Assembly: GCA_032629725.1 (NCBI GenBank)
Contig: JAFEVB010000002.1
Location: 1,798,001-1,862,000, forward strand
Direction: 5' to 3'
DNA: 64,000 bases
Origin: Gremmenia infestans
Taxonomy: Eukaryota > Ascomycota > Leotiomycetes > Helotiales > Hamatocanthoscyphaceae
In this document: positions 46,870 to 58,224 of the stretch, piece after piece
Numbering within the stretch: the stretch's first letter is position 1
How the letters are laid out: every line of letters starts with the position of its first letter
The notes under the pieces: generated by a model
What the model saw: the letters and a program-made list of their open reading frames with translations, nothing else
Told to the model about the DNA's origin: nothing
The model's database searches: none
Position numbers and translations under genes: made by a program

Positions 46870-49058
46870 ATGTCTTCGCACATAAGTCGGAGAGTGTGGT
46901 CCCATTTATGGGATCCTGGTAATCCGTTCATAAATTCTGCATTGCGCAGGAGTCCACTTCCCAGTACCGCATCAAGACGAGCTTTTTCCTGGAGCAGACC
47001 AAGGCTACAGCAACCTCGTCCACAACGAACGACATCTACCGTCAAAAGCTTTGCTTCATGCGGCTTTTTAGCTTTCGAAGTTAGCCCAACTGCGAGCACT
47101 TCTTCTACCATCACCTCTTGTACCACTGCCGCCGAAAAGTCCCTATATTCAGCAAATACCCTTCCTCGACGATCGATATCCTCATCGACCCAGCTGTCAT
47201 GGCGAAGAGAAATACACACAAGCAATCGGAGAAGGAGAGGGGCTATAGCAAGCAGGAATAAGAGTTCTACGTCAAATGGTCAAAATGGACAAAGGCTCTC
47301 TCAAAATGGCGGCAACACGTCGAAGGGCGTCCCTGTCGCGGAGAAAGGCAAGCCTTCTAAACCAGATCCAGAAAACCCCGAGTCTCAAACCTACCTGCAC
47401 CTTCCCCATTTACCTAAGATGCCACACCGACCCACAAAGGAGGAGTTACTTGCAGCGGCAACTGGGTTCTGGTCACGGCTGAAAGTCCGGTTTAAATGGT
47501 TCTCGATCCGAAGCGCGAGGCCATGGAACGCTGATGATTGGAGTGCTTTCGTTTCTTGGTTTGTGCTCGGAAATATAGTTTGGATCTTCGTGGGAACAAC
47601 TACCTTTTTTTCCTTAGTGATTTTCTCCATAAATACTGTATTTGCACAAGGTATACTCCGACCCAAATCTATCCAAGATTCATCAGTTAACAAAGTACAG
47701 AAACTCTAGCAAGATGGATTGGTGATGGGCTAACTAAATCAGCCGGAGTCAAGGTTGTCTTTGAATCTGCTATTGTACCGAAATGGAACGACGGGGTAAT
47801 TACATTCCACAATGTTTTTGTTTCCCGGAGACCAGGCCAAGGAAAGGCCAAAGTAAAGAAGGGATCATCCATCACCGCGGCAGCCGCTGCAGCTGCGGAA
47901 AGACAAGCTGAATTGGAGGCCCGGCAAGGAGAGGAAGAAGACACAAATTATACGCAATTTGACTTGACGATCAATACTGTCAACGTCACACTGTCGTTCG
48001 CGAAATGGTGGAATGGAAAGGGGCTTTTGCGAGATGTTGAAGTCAAAGGAATACGTGGTGTAATTGACAGAACTTCGGTTGAGTGGGGGGACGAATACAT
48101 TGACCCGAGAACGTACCGACATGAACACAACCCAGGGGACTTTGAGATAGATTATTTCAAAATGGAAGATCTACTCGTTACTATACACCAGCCGAAAGGA
48201 TTCAGGCCCTTTTCAGTCAGCATTTTCTCCTGCGAACTGCCGCAATTAAGGAAGCAATGGCTCTTCTACGACTTTTTATCCGCGAACAACATGTCTGGAG
48301 CTTACGATGGATCGTTGTTCACGATTCATCCACGCCAAATGCATGGATTTGCAGGCGATCAACAGAATGAAGATGGGGAGCCAAATCCGTGGAAGAAACA
48401 AAGCCGGCTTCGAATAGACGGATTGAAAATCGACCATCTGAACAGAGGAGTCGACGGACCCTTTGGCTGGATTCATGAAGGCAATGTGGATATGGTAGCG
48501 GATGTCATGTTCCCAGCAGAGACCGACGACAGCATCGCAAAAGTGATGTCAGATTTCTACGATCGAATGGAAGCAACAGTAACCTCAAACCGATATCTGC
48601 ACATCCTGGAAAACAATCCTCATACAGCGGATCTTGATTCCCATGAAGAACGAGCCGCTTTTAAAGAAAGGATGAGCCGAGAAGATGATAAACGTTTCTT
48701 AGTCATGGACCTTAGAGTCCACCTCAACGACGTGAAAGCCGCCGTACCTTTATTCACACGCGATCTTTCATACACGAACCAAGCCCTCATCAGACCTATC
48801 GTCGCCTATATCAACTCCCGGAAGACTTTCATCCCCATCAACTGCCGGATCGTGAAACGAGCGAGCGAGTTCGATGGTAGCTGGACAATCTTCGACAGTG
48901 GGTTGATGGAAGATTTGTCAGCTGAAACCTACGAAGCCTTTGCAAAGGACGTCGTGGATAGCCAGCAAAGAATGAGGAGGCTGAAGAAAGTGGGCTTCTG
49001 GTCGATTTCTCTCGCCATCCAGGCACTGTTTATGGGCATGGCAGGCAACATTGCTTGA
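46870..49058 (+). CDS. MDM31: Mitochondrial distribution and morphology protein MDM31
   Basis: Inner-membrane protein of the Mdm31/Mdm32 family, which affects mitochondrial shape and nucleoid inheritance and links to cardiolipin metabolism. Two exons give 712 residues. ATG at 46870 (MSSHISRRVWSHLWDPGNP) opens an Arg/Ser-rich presequence. The first membrane segment is WSAFVSWFVLGNIVWIFVGTTTFFSLVIFSI (about residues 225-255). The intron 47651-47700 joins FAQ to ETLARWIGDGLTKSAGVKVVFESAIVPKWNDGVITFHNVFVSRRPG. The intermembrane-space domain includes TVNVTLSFAKWWNGKGLLRDVEVKGIRGVIDRTSVEW and FKMEDLLVTIHQPKGFRPFSVSIFSCELPQLRKQWLFYDFLSANNMSGAYDGSLFTIHPRQ. A C-terminal hydrophobic helix is FWSISLAIQALFMGMAG. 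These blocks identify Mdm31. Confidence 0.95.
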
Positions 49059-49683
49059 TTCGGGGCAGCAGTTATAAGCTTATATCACGACTCTCCTCAT
49101 CCGTCAGCGAACTTGATTGTATAAAAGTTGGAAACTGTATAATATGGGTGATTCTAGTGCAACGGCAGGCAGGCTGCAATAGATAGCAGTGGGTGGCGTT
49201 TTGGGATCGGGATGGTTTTAGCTGTAAAACATGCGTATATAATAGATCTTGGCGCTCTAGCCACAGAAGAGACGGACATGTACTAGTAATTACGAATGAC
49301 GAACTGCTTCGCCCTAGCTTTTGCTTTTGTATCTTCTCAAGTGACAAGAAATGATTTTTAAGATCGGGATTTATTGATACAGTACATATAATACATACTC
49401 TTATTACGGAAGATTGCCATTCTTACATGCCACAAAACTAGATATTCAAAATTCAAGATTTATATGTTTATTCATATTTTCAATATAATAAGATACTACA
49501 CCCATGCAGTTGATTTCCTAACTCCGGAAAAGAACATTCGCGAAGCAAAATCAAACACTGCATGCATATCGCTTTTCTCCAAACACCAGCCCTTCCCAAA
49601 CCGGTCTTATGTACAACTGAAGTGAGTAGATATCCATTACAAAGCGGTGCGTCGAAAGAACATGCCGTAAGATATGCATATAT
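49059..49683. other. Convergent intergenic region
   Basis: 3' flanks of MDM31 and the Chk2-type kinase, AT-rich. No gene seen. Confidence 0.5.
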
Positions 49684-51917
49684 TCATTTCACCTCGGTAG
49701 ATGTATATATACTGCCCTCGTTTCCATACAATTGTTGATCGCCCCTTCCCCCGAGGCCCATAAATTCATTCGGGTCCCTGGCCCCCGCCGGCGTGTCTTC
49801 CTGCTTCGGCGCCCCTGCGATGCTCTTCGGTACGCCCTTGGCGTTGGTATCTATGGATTTATTGACTTTGTTCTGTGGGTTCATGGAGTCGGGATTCTTG
49901 ACGTAAACTTTTACGGGGTCTTTCTGAGGCTCGAGCGGGATCACACGTGTGATCTTCACGTCGTTCAGACTACTGAGCAGTGTACGCTGTCGCACAATCT
50001 TGCGCTTGCTGAAATCCAACCCGTCAATGCCGCCGACCAGGCCGTCGGTGCTGTCGTTTGGATTTATGGTTTTCTGTGTGGTCCATGGGTGAGAGAGGCA
50101 GTCATCGACAGTGTAGCGTTTCTCGACGTCGACTGTCAGCATGCGGTCGATGAGGTCAAGGGCTGGGTCGCCGACTGAATCCCAGTAGGGAGAGGGGTAG
50201 TCAAAATGGCCATTCTTGATTTGTTGCGTCAGGGTGTAGGGGTTCTGGTCGGAGTAGAGCTCGTCGGAGAATGGGGGAAAGCCGCAAAGGCAGATGTAAA
50301 GCACTACGCCGAGGGACCAAATGTCTACTGCACGAGTGTAGCGGCGGTGTCTGCTCTCCTCGAGGATTTCGGGAGCGACGTAACTTGGTGTTCCACATAA
50401 TGTAGTTGTGAATGATTCTTCTCCAATGATCTTTGCTAAGCCAAAATCTGCAAGCTTGACGTGGAGATTCTTGTCAGTGAGGAGAATATTCTCTGGTTTG
50501 ATATCGCGATGAACAATTCCTCGCTCGTGCTGTACGTTATTAGTGATTAACTCTAAACAGAAGTCAAGTCAAACTTACCAGGTATTTGACACCTTGGAAT
50601 AATTGGATGAACACCTTTCGGGTTTCGTCCTCTGTCAACTTCTGCTTCATGACAATCCAATTGAATAGCTCTCCTTCAGCGGCTAGCTCCAAAACAAGAT
50701 AAACCGCATTCGATTCATCAAACGTGTCTTTCAGACACAACATGTTCGGATGACTGACACCCATCAATACTGCGATTTCTTGCTGCAAGCCTTCGGTTTT
50801 GGATCGTTCCTCGACACCGGGTTGTTTGGTAAAAATCTTGACCGCGTACCGTTGTCCAGTTGTCTTCTCAACACACAAAAAGACTTCAGCAAAATGACCT
50901 TTTCCGAGTTTCTCCAAAAGCGTGTACTGTTGCAAGAAGGGACTGGTCTGCCGGTTCTTTGGATACCTGAATACAAATCTAGCACCATCTAAAATCGTAA
51001 TCTCGTCTTGATCTTGAAGCTCGCGTCGTTTGTTTCGTCCTAGCATAGCCTCGTTGATGAAGGTTCCGTTACTCGATAAGTCCTCTATCACACCAATAGT
51101 GTCACTGCCCTTATTTTCGGTAAAGATGAGACAATGTCTATTCGAAACGATCGGATCCTCAATAATCAGATCTGTGGAGTGCGATTAGTTGAGCATATGA
51201 TTGTAATCCTCGAGTAACGTACCACACTCCGGATGACGACCCACTAAGTATCCTCCGGAAGCGATACCCTTCAACTTGGTCGCTTCATAGCCCTCTTCCT
51301 CCCTTTCAAAATCCTTGTATTGCCCCTTCTTTGACTTTCCAAAGTTTGCAAGGTCTTCTGGCAGAGGGCATGCATTGCGCTTCTTCAGTACAAGTGTTTT
51401 TCCATATTGAGGATCCAGTGGGATCAAATAGCCCCAGACACCTTCTTTGGTCTCATCCTCGACCTCATTCGACAATGCCGATGTGGGATAAACGAATTGT
51501 GAGAAAGCTTGTGTTTCTTGTGGCGGAGAGGAAAAGCCAGGCGGCGAATTGTTGTCCATCGGCCGGTGGTGAAGTTGACTTGGACGGCCCTCGGGGGGGG
51601 TAGCAGTAGCCTCTTTGTAAGCATCACTCGAGCTCGAGCTTGTTGAGGCATCCGAAGGTTCTTTAGTAACAGGAGAAGGTAATTGTTGTTTCTTCGACAC
51701 TGGCGTCGTCGGGCCTTGGGTCTGTGATAATCGTTGGGAGCGTCTAGGCTTTTTGGAATTGTCTCGATCTTCTGCTGTCCCACCCTACGTCATGTTTGTT
51801 AATTTGGGGTGTGCAATGTATGTACAAATATATTTTCAAGGCATTCAGAAGATTGAAGGATAAATATAAACATACTCGTCCCCGTTTCAATTGCGTCTTC
51901 TCGCCACGTGGAGCCAT
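49684..51917 (-). CDS. chk2: Chk2/Cds1/PRD-4-type checkpoint kinase (FHA + Ser/Thr kinase)
   Basis: DNA-damage checkpoint effector kinase; the Neurospora counterpart PRD-4 also resets the clock. About 680 residues in four exons. A tiny first exon encodes MAPRGEKTQLKRGR from ATG 51917. An SQ/TQ and Ser/Thr-rich region with SQTQGPTTP and ETQAFSQF follows. The FHA domain is GYLVGRHPECDLIIEDPIVSNRHCLIFTENK through IEDLSSNGTFINEAMLGRNKRRELQDQDEI, with the GR, SxxH and NG residues. The kinase has the Gly loop LGKGHFAEVF, Lys in YAVKIF, catalytic loop HRDIKPENIL, DFG, and CGTPSYVAPE. Intron joins are HPECD-to-LIIED and KYL-to-HERGIVHRD. The C-terminal tail of about 130 residues resembles PRD-4. One FHA domain, not the two of yeast Rad53. 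Confidence 0.95.
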
Positions 51918-52824
51918 GATTACTCGCTACCGGCCAAGCTCCAGTACTGTACCTAGGTAGAGCTCTGACCAGGCAGCCAGGTGAATCCTAAGATTCTTGA
52001 GTAGAGCAGAGTAGAGCAATAGAAGGTAGAGGTATCCTCGCAATAGAGCAAATAGAAACGAAGTCCTTGTGCCTAAGGACAACCTGTGAAGAATGCGAGC
52101 GAGCGAGGTGGATATTGGACAAGGCAAGGCAAGGACCCCGATGCTGATGTCTAAATTCCAGTTTTGAGGTTCGGCGTTGAAGCGAAGACGAGGTCCAAGC
52201 GTTTGTTGTCATCCAAGACAAGCTAGGTAAGTTACAAAAGTTCCGTTTGGGAGACGATAGATAAACTCTTAACCTTGAACTCTCTTCTTTTTGCGCAACG
52301 TTTGTAAATAGGTGTAAGTGAGCCAATGTGTACTAATTGGAAATAGACTTTGAAAAAAAAACAACTCCATGCATATGCATATGTACAATTCTCTCGCCCC
52401 CACCAATCCATTGCCATTGTCATGCTCCATGCGCACGCTCACTTCTTACTATGGTTGCGATCAAGGGACTATAGTACTAAGTGTCCGGTGCCAAACTTTC
52501 TGGGCTAAGTAGATCACCTTGTCATTCAAGGCGCGCTTCTCGCGTCTATCGATATCTAAACTCGTGACCTAAGCGCGTGATCTATACCCAAGGCGTGACT
52601 TGAGGCTGATGACCTTGCTGGGCACGTCTGGCTCGCCTTGATATCCTCCTGCCAGCTAGGTAATCTTCCGATATCGCCGCGCGTTGTCATGTTGAGTATA
52701 ACAGCAACAGTAGCCTTCTCCTTCCCAAGCAAAGCGGCTAAAAGCCTCCCGGCTCTTCAATTATGCAGTTCCTCTGGGACTTTCCAGTCAAATTGGTTAT
52801 ACGCATCTTCCTGTTCTCTTTTGT
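51918..52824. other. Intergenic region upstream of the Chk2-type kinase
   Basis: Contains a TACCTAGGTA palindrome at 51950-51959, only 33 bases upstream of the kinase start, plus agagcagagtagagc short repeats near 52000-52020. No gene seen. Confidence 0.5.
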
Positions 52825-53794
52825 TCAACTGTCGAACCTTGACTTCCGTTTCACGCCTTGAACCCGTGGTGAACTTGAAAGATTCCTATCAAGCCCTGCC
52901 ATAATTCTTTCCGCGGCGCTCTTTTGACTCGGCTTTACTCCATTTCCAGGCGTCCCACTTCGACTGGCAGGTTCTCCAGAAGCAGACGCTGGAACAAAGT
53001 CCACACTTTCTCTTTGGCCCCTAGATTTTTCATCCTCTTTTCTCTTGAGTATCTTTTGTTGGTTTTTTGCCAATTCTTCTTTGTATGCATGAGCAGGAAA
53101 AGCATCTGGGTTCCAGAGATCTCTCGGTAATGTGGTTACATATTGGCCAGCTTCATCGATATCTGAGAAATCCATAAGCTTCTGCATGAGACTTGGATTC
53201 TTAAGTGCCGATGACTTAGCAAGCTTCTCATTGAAATGGATGCCTTGCTTCTTCAGCTCGAGAAAATGCTTGAATTTTGCATTCGTGCTCCCTACAGGTG
53301 ATCCAGGAGGTGACAAAGGTATGTCGTAGTTTGGTAGAGTTGGCAATGTAAGGTCTCTTAATAGAGCTCTATTTGCGGAGTATGGAGACTGCGGTGCCGC
53401 TCCTGTTTCTTGATCTTCTTCAAGTAGCCCCACCATTGGAAGAGAATCATCTGTAGGAACCGTCGGGCCTATGACAGGGCCAGCGAGAGGTGCATCTGGC
53501 TTGGGGAGAGGTATCGTAGATTCTGCCTGAGTGGGTTGTCGTCTGCTGCCGTTCGACTGTGTTTCTGACATAGGTTAGATATCGCGATGAAAACAAGGAT
53601 ATTGCAGAAATACATACCAGATGTGATACCATTCGTCTTGTGGTTTAATGGAGCTTTGTCTGATCGCTATCTGCACGGTTAGTGATCCACTTTAGACGGG
53701 TTCGAAAATAACTTCAGAACACCTTTTCTTGAACCATATTCTCCAGCACATTATCCTCCTCTTCGCTGCTCCCGTAGCTCACGAGTCCGGCCAT
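52825..53794 (-). CDS. HCNGP/SAP30BP-like transcription or splicing regulator
   Basis: Fungal member of the HCNGP family; the human protein SAP30BP is linked to transcriptional repression and splicing. Three exons give about 285 residues. ATG at 53794 (MAGLVSYGSSEEEDNVLENM), the family N-terminus. A short second exon (RSDKAPLNHKTNGITS) joins by frame to ETQSNGSRRQPTQ. The HCNGP domain is FKHFLELKKQGIHFNEKLAKSSALKNPSLMQKLMDFSDIDEAGQYVTTLPRDLWNPDAFPAHAYKEELAKNQQKI. This corresponds to the human block from the LYERKIKEGMD-like helix to the FDPHGW-like turn. The end KRKSRFDS matches the family's KRKSxWDS-type tail. It is head-to-head with proteasome beta-7, 236 bp apart. Confidence 0.88.
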
Positions 53795-54030
53795 TGTGGT
53801 TGTGCTTGTGAATGAAGGATTATGTAGTTTGAAATTTTGTTGCTGGACACGGCGATATGATACCTAGGTACCACTAGCGCGGTTCGCGAGAGCTTCCGCG
53901 TCAAGCTCCTGCCTGACCTGAGCTGCAACTCAATACCTACCTCTCAACTTTCCAAACACCACGATACCCACACGAATTTCTTGCGAAAACTCCCAGTACT
54001 TTGCAACCACCCAAACCACTTAAATTCATC
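53795..54030. promoter_or_regulatory. Divergent promoter of HCNGP-like gene and proteasome beta-7
   Basis: 236 bases between outward-facing starts. Contains a TACCTAGGTA palindrome at 53861-53870 and gcgcggttcgcg at about 53878. Confidence 0.55.
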
Positions 54031-54978
54031 ATGAACCATCTTCCGCAAGCTTGGGGACGTGTGCGTAGATCACCCCTAGCAGCCGTGTTGCAGTATTGAC
54101 CTTCACGTAGCCCAGAGACGATATCTACGGTGCCTACGACAGTTCATACCTTCAAAGCCATGGACCAAACCAACATACTCAACAGCCCATTGTCACCGGT
54201 ACCTCAGTAGTGGCTCTTAAGTTCAAGGATGGTGTAATTATCGCCGCCGATAACTTGGGTTCGTCACTTTCCAAGCAGTGGAAGACCACAACAGGCTAAT
54301 ATGTATGCTCACACGCAGCTTCCTATGGTTCCCTTGCCCGTTTCACTGATGTCAAGCGCCTTCGAACATTCGCCGATACCTCAGTTGTTGGATTTGGTGG
54401 GGACGTCTCAGACATGCAATACCTAGACCGACTCCTCAACTCTCTGGACACCGAAGAAGCCTACAGCTCGTCTGGACATACACTCAACGCCCATAACCTT
54501 CACACCTATCTATCCAAAGTCTTCTACAAGCGCCGATCAGACTTTAACCCATTATGGAACCAGATTCTTGTTGCTGGACTGGATGGAGAGAGCAAGCCGT
54601 TCCTGGCAAGCGCAGATTTACTTGGCACAACTTTCAGTTCGCCCAGTTTGGCCACTGGATTTGGTGCGCATTTAGCACAACCCCTCTTGAGAAAGGTCGC
54701 CCCTGATGAGGAAGCTGCTGCTAAGCTGTCAAAGGAGCAAGCGTTGGAGGCGGTGAAGGAGAGCATGAAGGTTTTGTTCTATAGAGATGCGAGGAGTTTG
54801 GACAACTATTCTATTGCCGTGATCACTAAGGATGGCATTGATCTGAAGGAGAATGAGAAGTTGGAGAAGCAGAGTTGGGCGTTGTAAGTCACCCATCTAC
54901 CGTGCCTTTGCTTTCTTTGACACTAACAATGATCATAGTGCGGATCAGATCAGGGGGTACGGAACGCAAATCAATTAA
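54031..54978 (+). CDS. PRE4: 20S proteasome subunit beta-7 (PRE4/PSMB4 type)
   Basis: Non-catalytic beta subunit of the 20S core. Four exons give about 262 residues. ATG at 54031 encodes MNHLPQAWGR, spliced to PRDDIYGAYDSSYLQSHGPNQHTQQPIVTGTSVVALKFKDGVIIAADNL. The second intron (near 54260-54317) leads to ASYGSLARFTDVKRLRTFADTSVVGFGGDVSDMQYLDRLLNSL. Later blocks are YLSKVFYKRRSDFNPLWNQILVAGLDG, TTFSSPSLATGFGAHLAQPLLRKV and KVLFYRDARSLDNYSIAVITKDG. The last intron splits TGGGCGTT and gives FADQIRGYGTQIN. WGRP, TQQPIVTGTSV, SPxLATGFGAH, LLRKV, YRDARS and IRGYGTQ match yeast Pre4. Stop TAA 54976-54978. Confidence 0.97.
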
Positions 54979-55797
54979 GCTACTTGCGGCTTGCTGTACT
55001 TTTAGAGAATAATTGGAATGATGCATGACCAATACCCTTCAGTACACCCAGAAATTTGTGAAATATGATTGGTGCGGTCTTTCGGGTTCTGGCAAGTCCT
55101 GTTCTTCTCTTAAGATATCATATATGCAAATGCGAAGACAACGCAGGTTATTTTCCATCGGGCTCTTGGGAGAGACCAGAGTGCGAAGTTGCAGGCTAGA
55201 ACATCTATCCTGCCATGCACCACTGTCGTATTGCTTCGTCCATTTACTTGCGCAGAGCAGTGGTATATTTTGATTTTACATTCTAAACGCCACGGCCCTT
55301 TGGTCCAATATTTAATTGTAAGTTTGGATCACCAGGTTGCAAGTGCAACCCCAGATCATGTACGGGCTGTGCTATTAATAATAAGTCGTTTGAGCGCAGC
55401 TTGGTCCAGAAGCTGGGAGGCTCGGCTCATCTCACATGTTTACGAATTCTTCCAACCCGTCGCATGGCTGGGAATGGACCGCGCCTTGTTCAAATACAGT
55501 CTATTTTACGGTCAAGATGCAATTAGGAGGGTGTCCTCCCCAAAGTTGATCAAGGATTGCAGTCCAGCCTCTTGTCAAGACAGAACTTATCCAAAGGCAC
55601 CTCGGACCACGGCATATTGTGGCTTGGATTCAGATGCTACGAGCCCCCCTCTGTCTTCCTGGTGCATATGCCATTCATGTTTGCTTTTTTCTTGCCTAAT
55701 AGAGTTGCAATCTCATTCAAGAGATGTCTTCTTCATCAGCCTCGTCATTTTGTATTCTTCACTACTGCTTAATTTAAAGGCGAATATAACAGTCGTC
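54979..55797. other. Intergenic region between beta-7 and the Cys-rich gene
   Basis: An open frame runs through most of it into the next gene. It has in-frame Met codons, but its content looks random and no domain is readable. Probably promoter and leader. Confidence 0.5.
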
Positions 55798-57180
55798 ATG
55801 GCAAATAATACTTACGGGGAATGCCCGAATGGCGGGCTTTGGTACGTTGACAAATGCTGATTATGGCTCGAACCATTTCTGATCATTCCCAGGTATACGT
55901 GCGAACTTCAAACCCCAACATTTCTTGGCTGCTGCGGTTCAAATCCATGCCATGAAGATGGATGTCCGGCAGAAGATTTACGGGCTGCCAGAATGGGTAA
56001 GTTATAAGTTTCACTTTGCATGAGGATGTTCTCAGCTCCATTTGGAGTTCAGTCCCTTTCTAACTTACCTACAGGGACTGCCAGTGGACCCGATTCTTCA
56101 ACAAATGATGGCTCATACTGACCAAATGTCGATTGCAATTCAGGCCTCTGATGTACGTGTTTACATCCCGATTTTCAAGGTTGCTGCGATATAAACCCAT
56201 GCACACATGGATGTCCTTCGAGTGCTTTACACGCAGGTATGCTCTGGGTATCTCGCCAACTGTCTTCTGTATAGTCATGTTTCTGGAACAAGTTGCTTAT
56301 GAAGAGAATACTCCTACCCCGACCCCAACATGATAGGAAACACTAACGCCGAATCTGACAGCTGCCTTCAAAACACCTCCCTCTCAGGTATCATCGAGCT
56401 CTGAAACCAAATCAGCTTCGTCAGCCTCATCATCAACTTCAGCAACTTCATCCGCCAAATTAACCTCTACGGCTGCATCTTCTTCGTCTGCCTCATCAAC
56501 TTCTACAACAACTTTTTGCGAACACAGCGGCTCATCAAGTAAGTCTGACTGCGGAACAGCACAACACTGTCCCTACCGGAGCAATTGCTGGAGGGGCCGT
56601 CGCTGGTGGACTTGCCTTCGCCATAGTATTTTTCTGGTGGGGCAAGAGACGGCAGAAGCAGAACCAGAAAGCAGTCTCCGAACCAACTGCATCAATGGAG
56701 ACGAATAACAGCCCTACATCCGGTAACCCGTTTCTTCCATCCACAGACAAGGATCAGGTCGGACGTACCTATGGTCAGTAGCTGCCTACATACTGGAACT
56801 GTCCCATTCTAGGTAATGGTTTGAGGCATTGTCTCAATGCCATGACAAAACAATTTTATAACAGTCACTGACTACAAAGAATAGTGGAAGATGTTTCTGC
56901 TCTCGCAATGAAAAAACATAGAGACCCGAACACAGCAAAACATGGGTCAGATGCCTCTTTTTTTGGTGGTCCTCCTGCCTACCAAATGACCCGTACTACT
57001 CCCACCCCAAATCAGCATGAAATTGACTCGGCCGTCGTACATGAAGTAGAGGGCCAAAGCTACAGGTCTCCCCAATTGTCTGATGGAACATCTACTCCCA
57101 ACCTCCTGGATGGCACCCCTATTGCGAGTCCGAGGACTGAATTCTTTTCAGAACTGCCAGACATCCGACGAAGCTATTGA
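55798..57180 (+). CDS. Cys-rich single-pass membrane protein with a decayed cassette exon
   Basis: Family unnamed: extracellular Cys module, Ser/Thr-rich stalk, one transmembrane helix and cytosolic tail, as in many ascomycete surface proteins. ATG 55798 gives MANNTYGECPNGGLW, spliced to YTCELQTPTFLGCCGSNPCHEDGCPAEDL. A second module exon (56075-56236, flanked by phase-1 introns) repeats the pattern (FQGCCDINPCTHGCPSSAL). It carries two in-frame TGA codons, at 56119 and 56149, the second where the first module has Trp. Skipping it (one intron 55997-56361) joins ARM to AAFKTPPSQ in frame. Next come a Ser-rich stalk, a 43-nt intron (56539-56581), the helix IAGGAVAGGLAFAIVFFWW, and basic KRRQKQNQK. 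A last exon ends in ELPDIRRSY. No signal peptide is seen. The model with skipping is coding; with the exon it would be truncated. Confidence 0.65.
56075..56236 (+). pseudogene. Decayed second Cys-module exon
   Basis: 162 nt, 54 codons, good splice sites on both sides (CTACAG before, GTATGC after), homologous to the preceding module but with TGA at 56119-56121 and 56149-56151. Looks like an ancient tandem module duplication that lost coding capacity. Confidence 0.6.
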
Positions 57181-58224
57181 GACACAGAACAGACCGGGTG
57201 GATTTAAGTGCTTTGAGAGTGGGAAGTAAACAGAGCAGCGAAGACATGACTCGACTGTATACGCCGAGGATGGGTATTAGGGACATAGGTCATCTTGATA
57301 GATCATTACACGATTACATACTACTGGTGACTAAAAGTCAGAGACTTTAGATATCTAAATCATAGCTTATGCGATGACTGTAAGTTTTACGCAAGACGTC
57401 TAACCACCCGGCTTTCAAAATACTGGTTGCAACTCTAATATCAAAACCATCTAATAGAAAAAGTCCGGGGAGACTTCCAGATCTATCCAGCCCAGCCCAA
57501 CTTTATTTTGCAGGAGGCTTCTCTATTCACGTGATGCATACAGGCCCGAGTTATTTTATTGGCGTACTGAAAAGGGAGGTCTACAACGACGATTATCTTT
57601 ATGAACCAGTTGATTGTTTCTGAGAATCTTCTATATACGATTGGAAAAATAGCTCCTTTCAATGTTGTTAATTTGCGTTCTCCAAGACACCAGGGCGATT
57701 AATACCGAGTAGAGTTGATATATGCAGGCTTAAGCGAATCCGGATTTGTTGGATCAGGAACATCTGCATCTGCAAGAAACAGGAGGCCCTGGCTCCCAAC
57801 TCATTATTCTGTAACAAGTCCCCGGCACTTGACCATCGTCTCCCCATAAATCGACGATTGATCGCCCCATTGCAGGCCCAGCAAAAAAGTTCAATGCTCC
57901 GATTACATTTAACCTTCATACATCCTCGAAATACCGACGACGCCTCCGCCTCGAACTCCCCGCCGTGAAGGCTCTCGTGAACGCAACTCCAACTCGACGC
58001 CGCGCCGCTCTTGAATGTCCGGGCTCACGGTAGCCTCTTGGTACCATAGCAGTAGGAGGTGTGAAAGGTGACTGGTATGCAGACGGCAAGGCAAAAGGCT
58101 GATTCGCAAGTACGGAAAGCTAAGGTAAACCCTTCTATACTCGTTCCCATTTGGAACCGCACCTAGGGCTATATCAGGGATTTGATCACTAATAAATGGG
58201 CGCAATAGCTTGCCAATTCATACC
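57181..58224. other. Intergenic region upstream of the Kin4-like kinase
   Basis: About 1 kb with no supported gene. A 98-codon minus-strand frame (58205-57909) has Arg-rich content but no ATG at its start. Confidence 0.5.

Noticed and set aside
55189..55797. Long open frame upstream of the Cys-rich gene as part of its protein
   Set aside because: Its residues look random. The conserved module starts at ATG 55798, and no spliced signal peptide could be supported.
56530..56600. Apparent frameshift between the Ser-rich stalk and the transmembrane helix
   Set aside because: A 43-nt GT-AG intron at 56539-56581 restores the frame, so no mutation is needed.
57909..58205. Arg-rich 98-codon minus-strand frame beside the Kin4-like kinase
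   Set aside because: No ATG start and no convincing upstream exon; an overlapping frame is equally Arg-rich.
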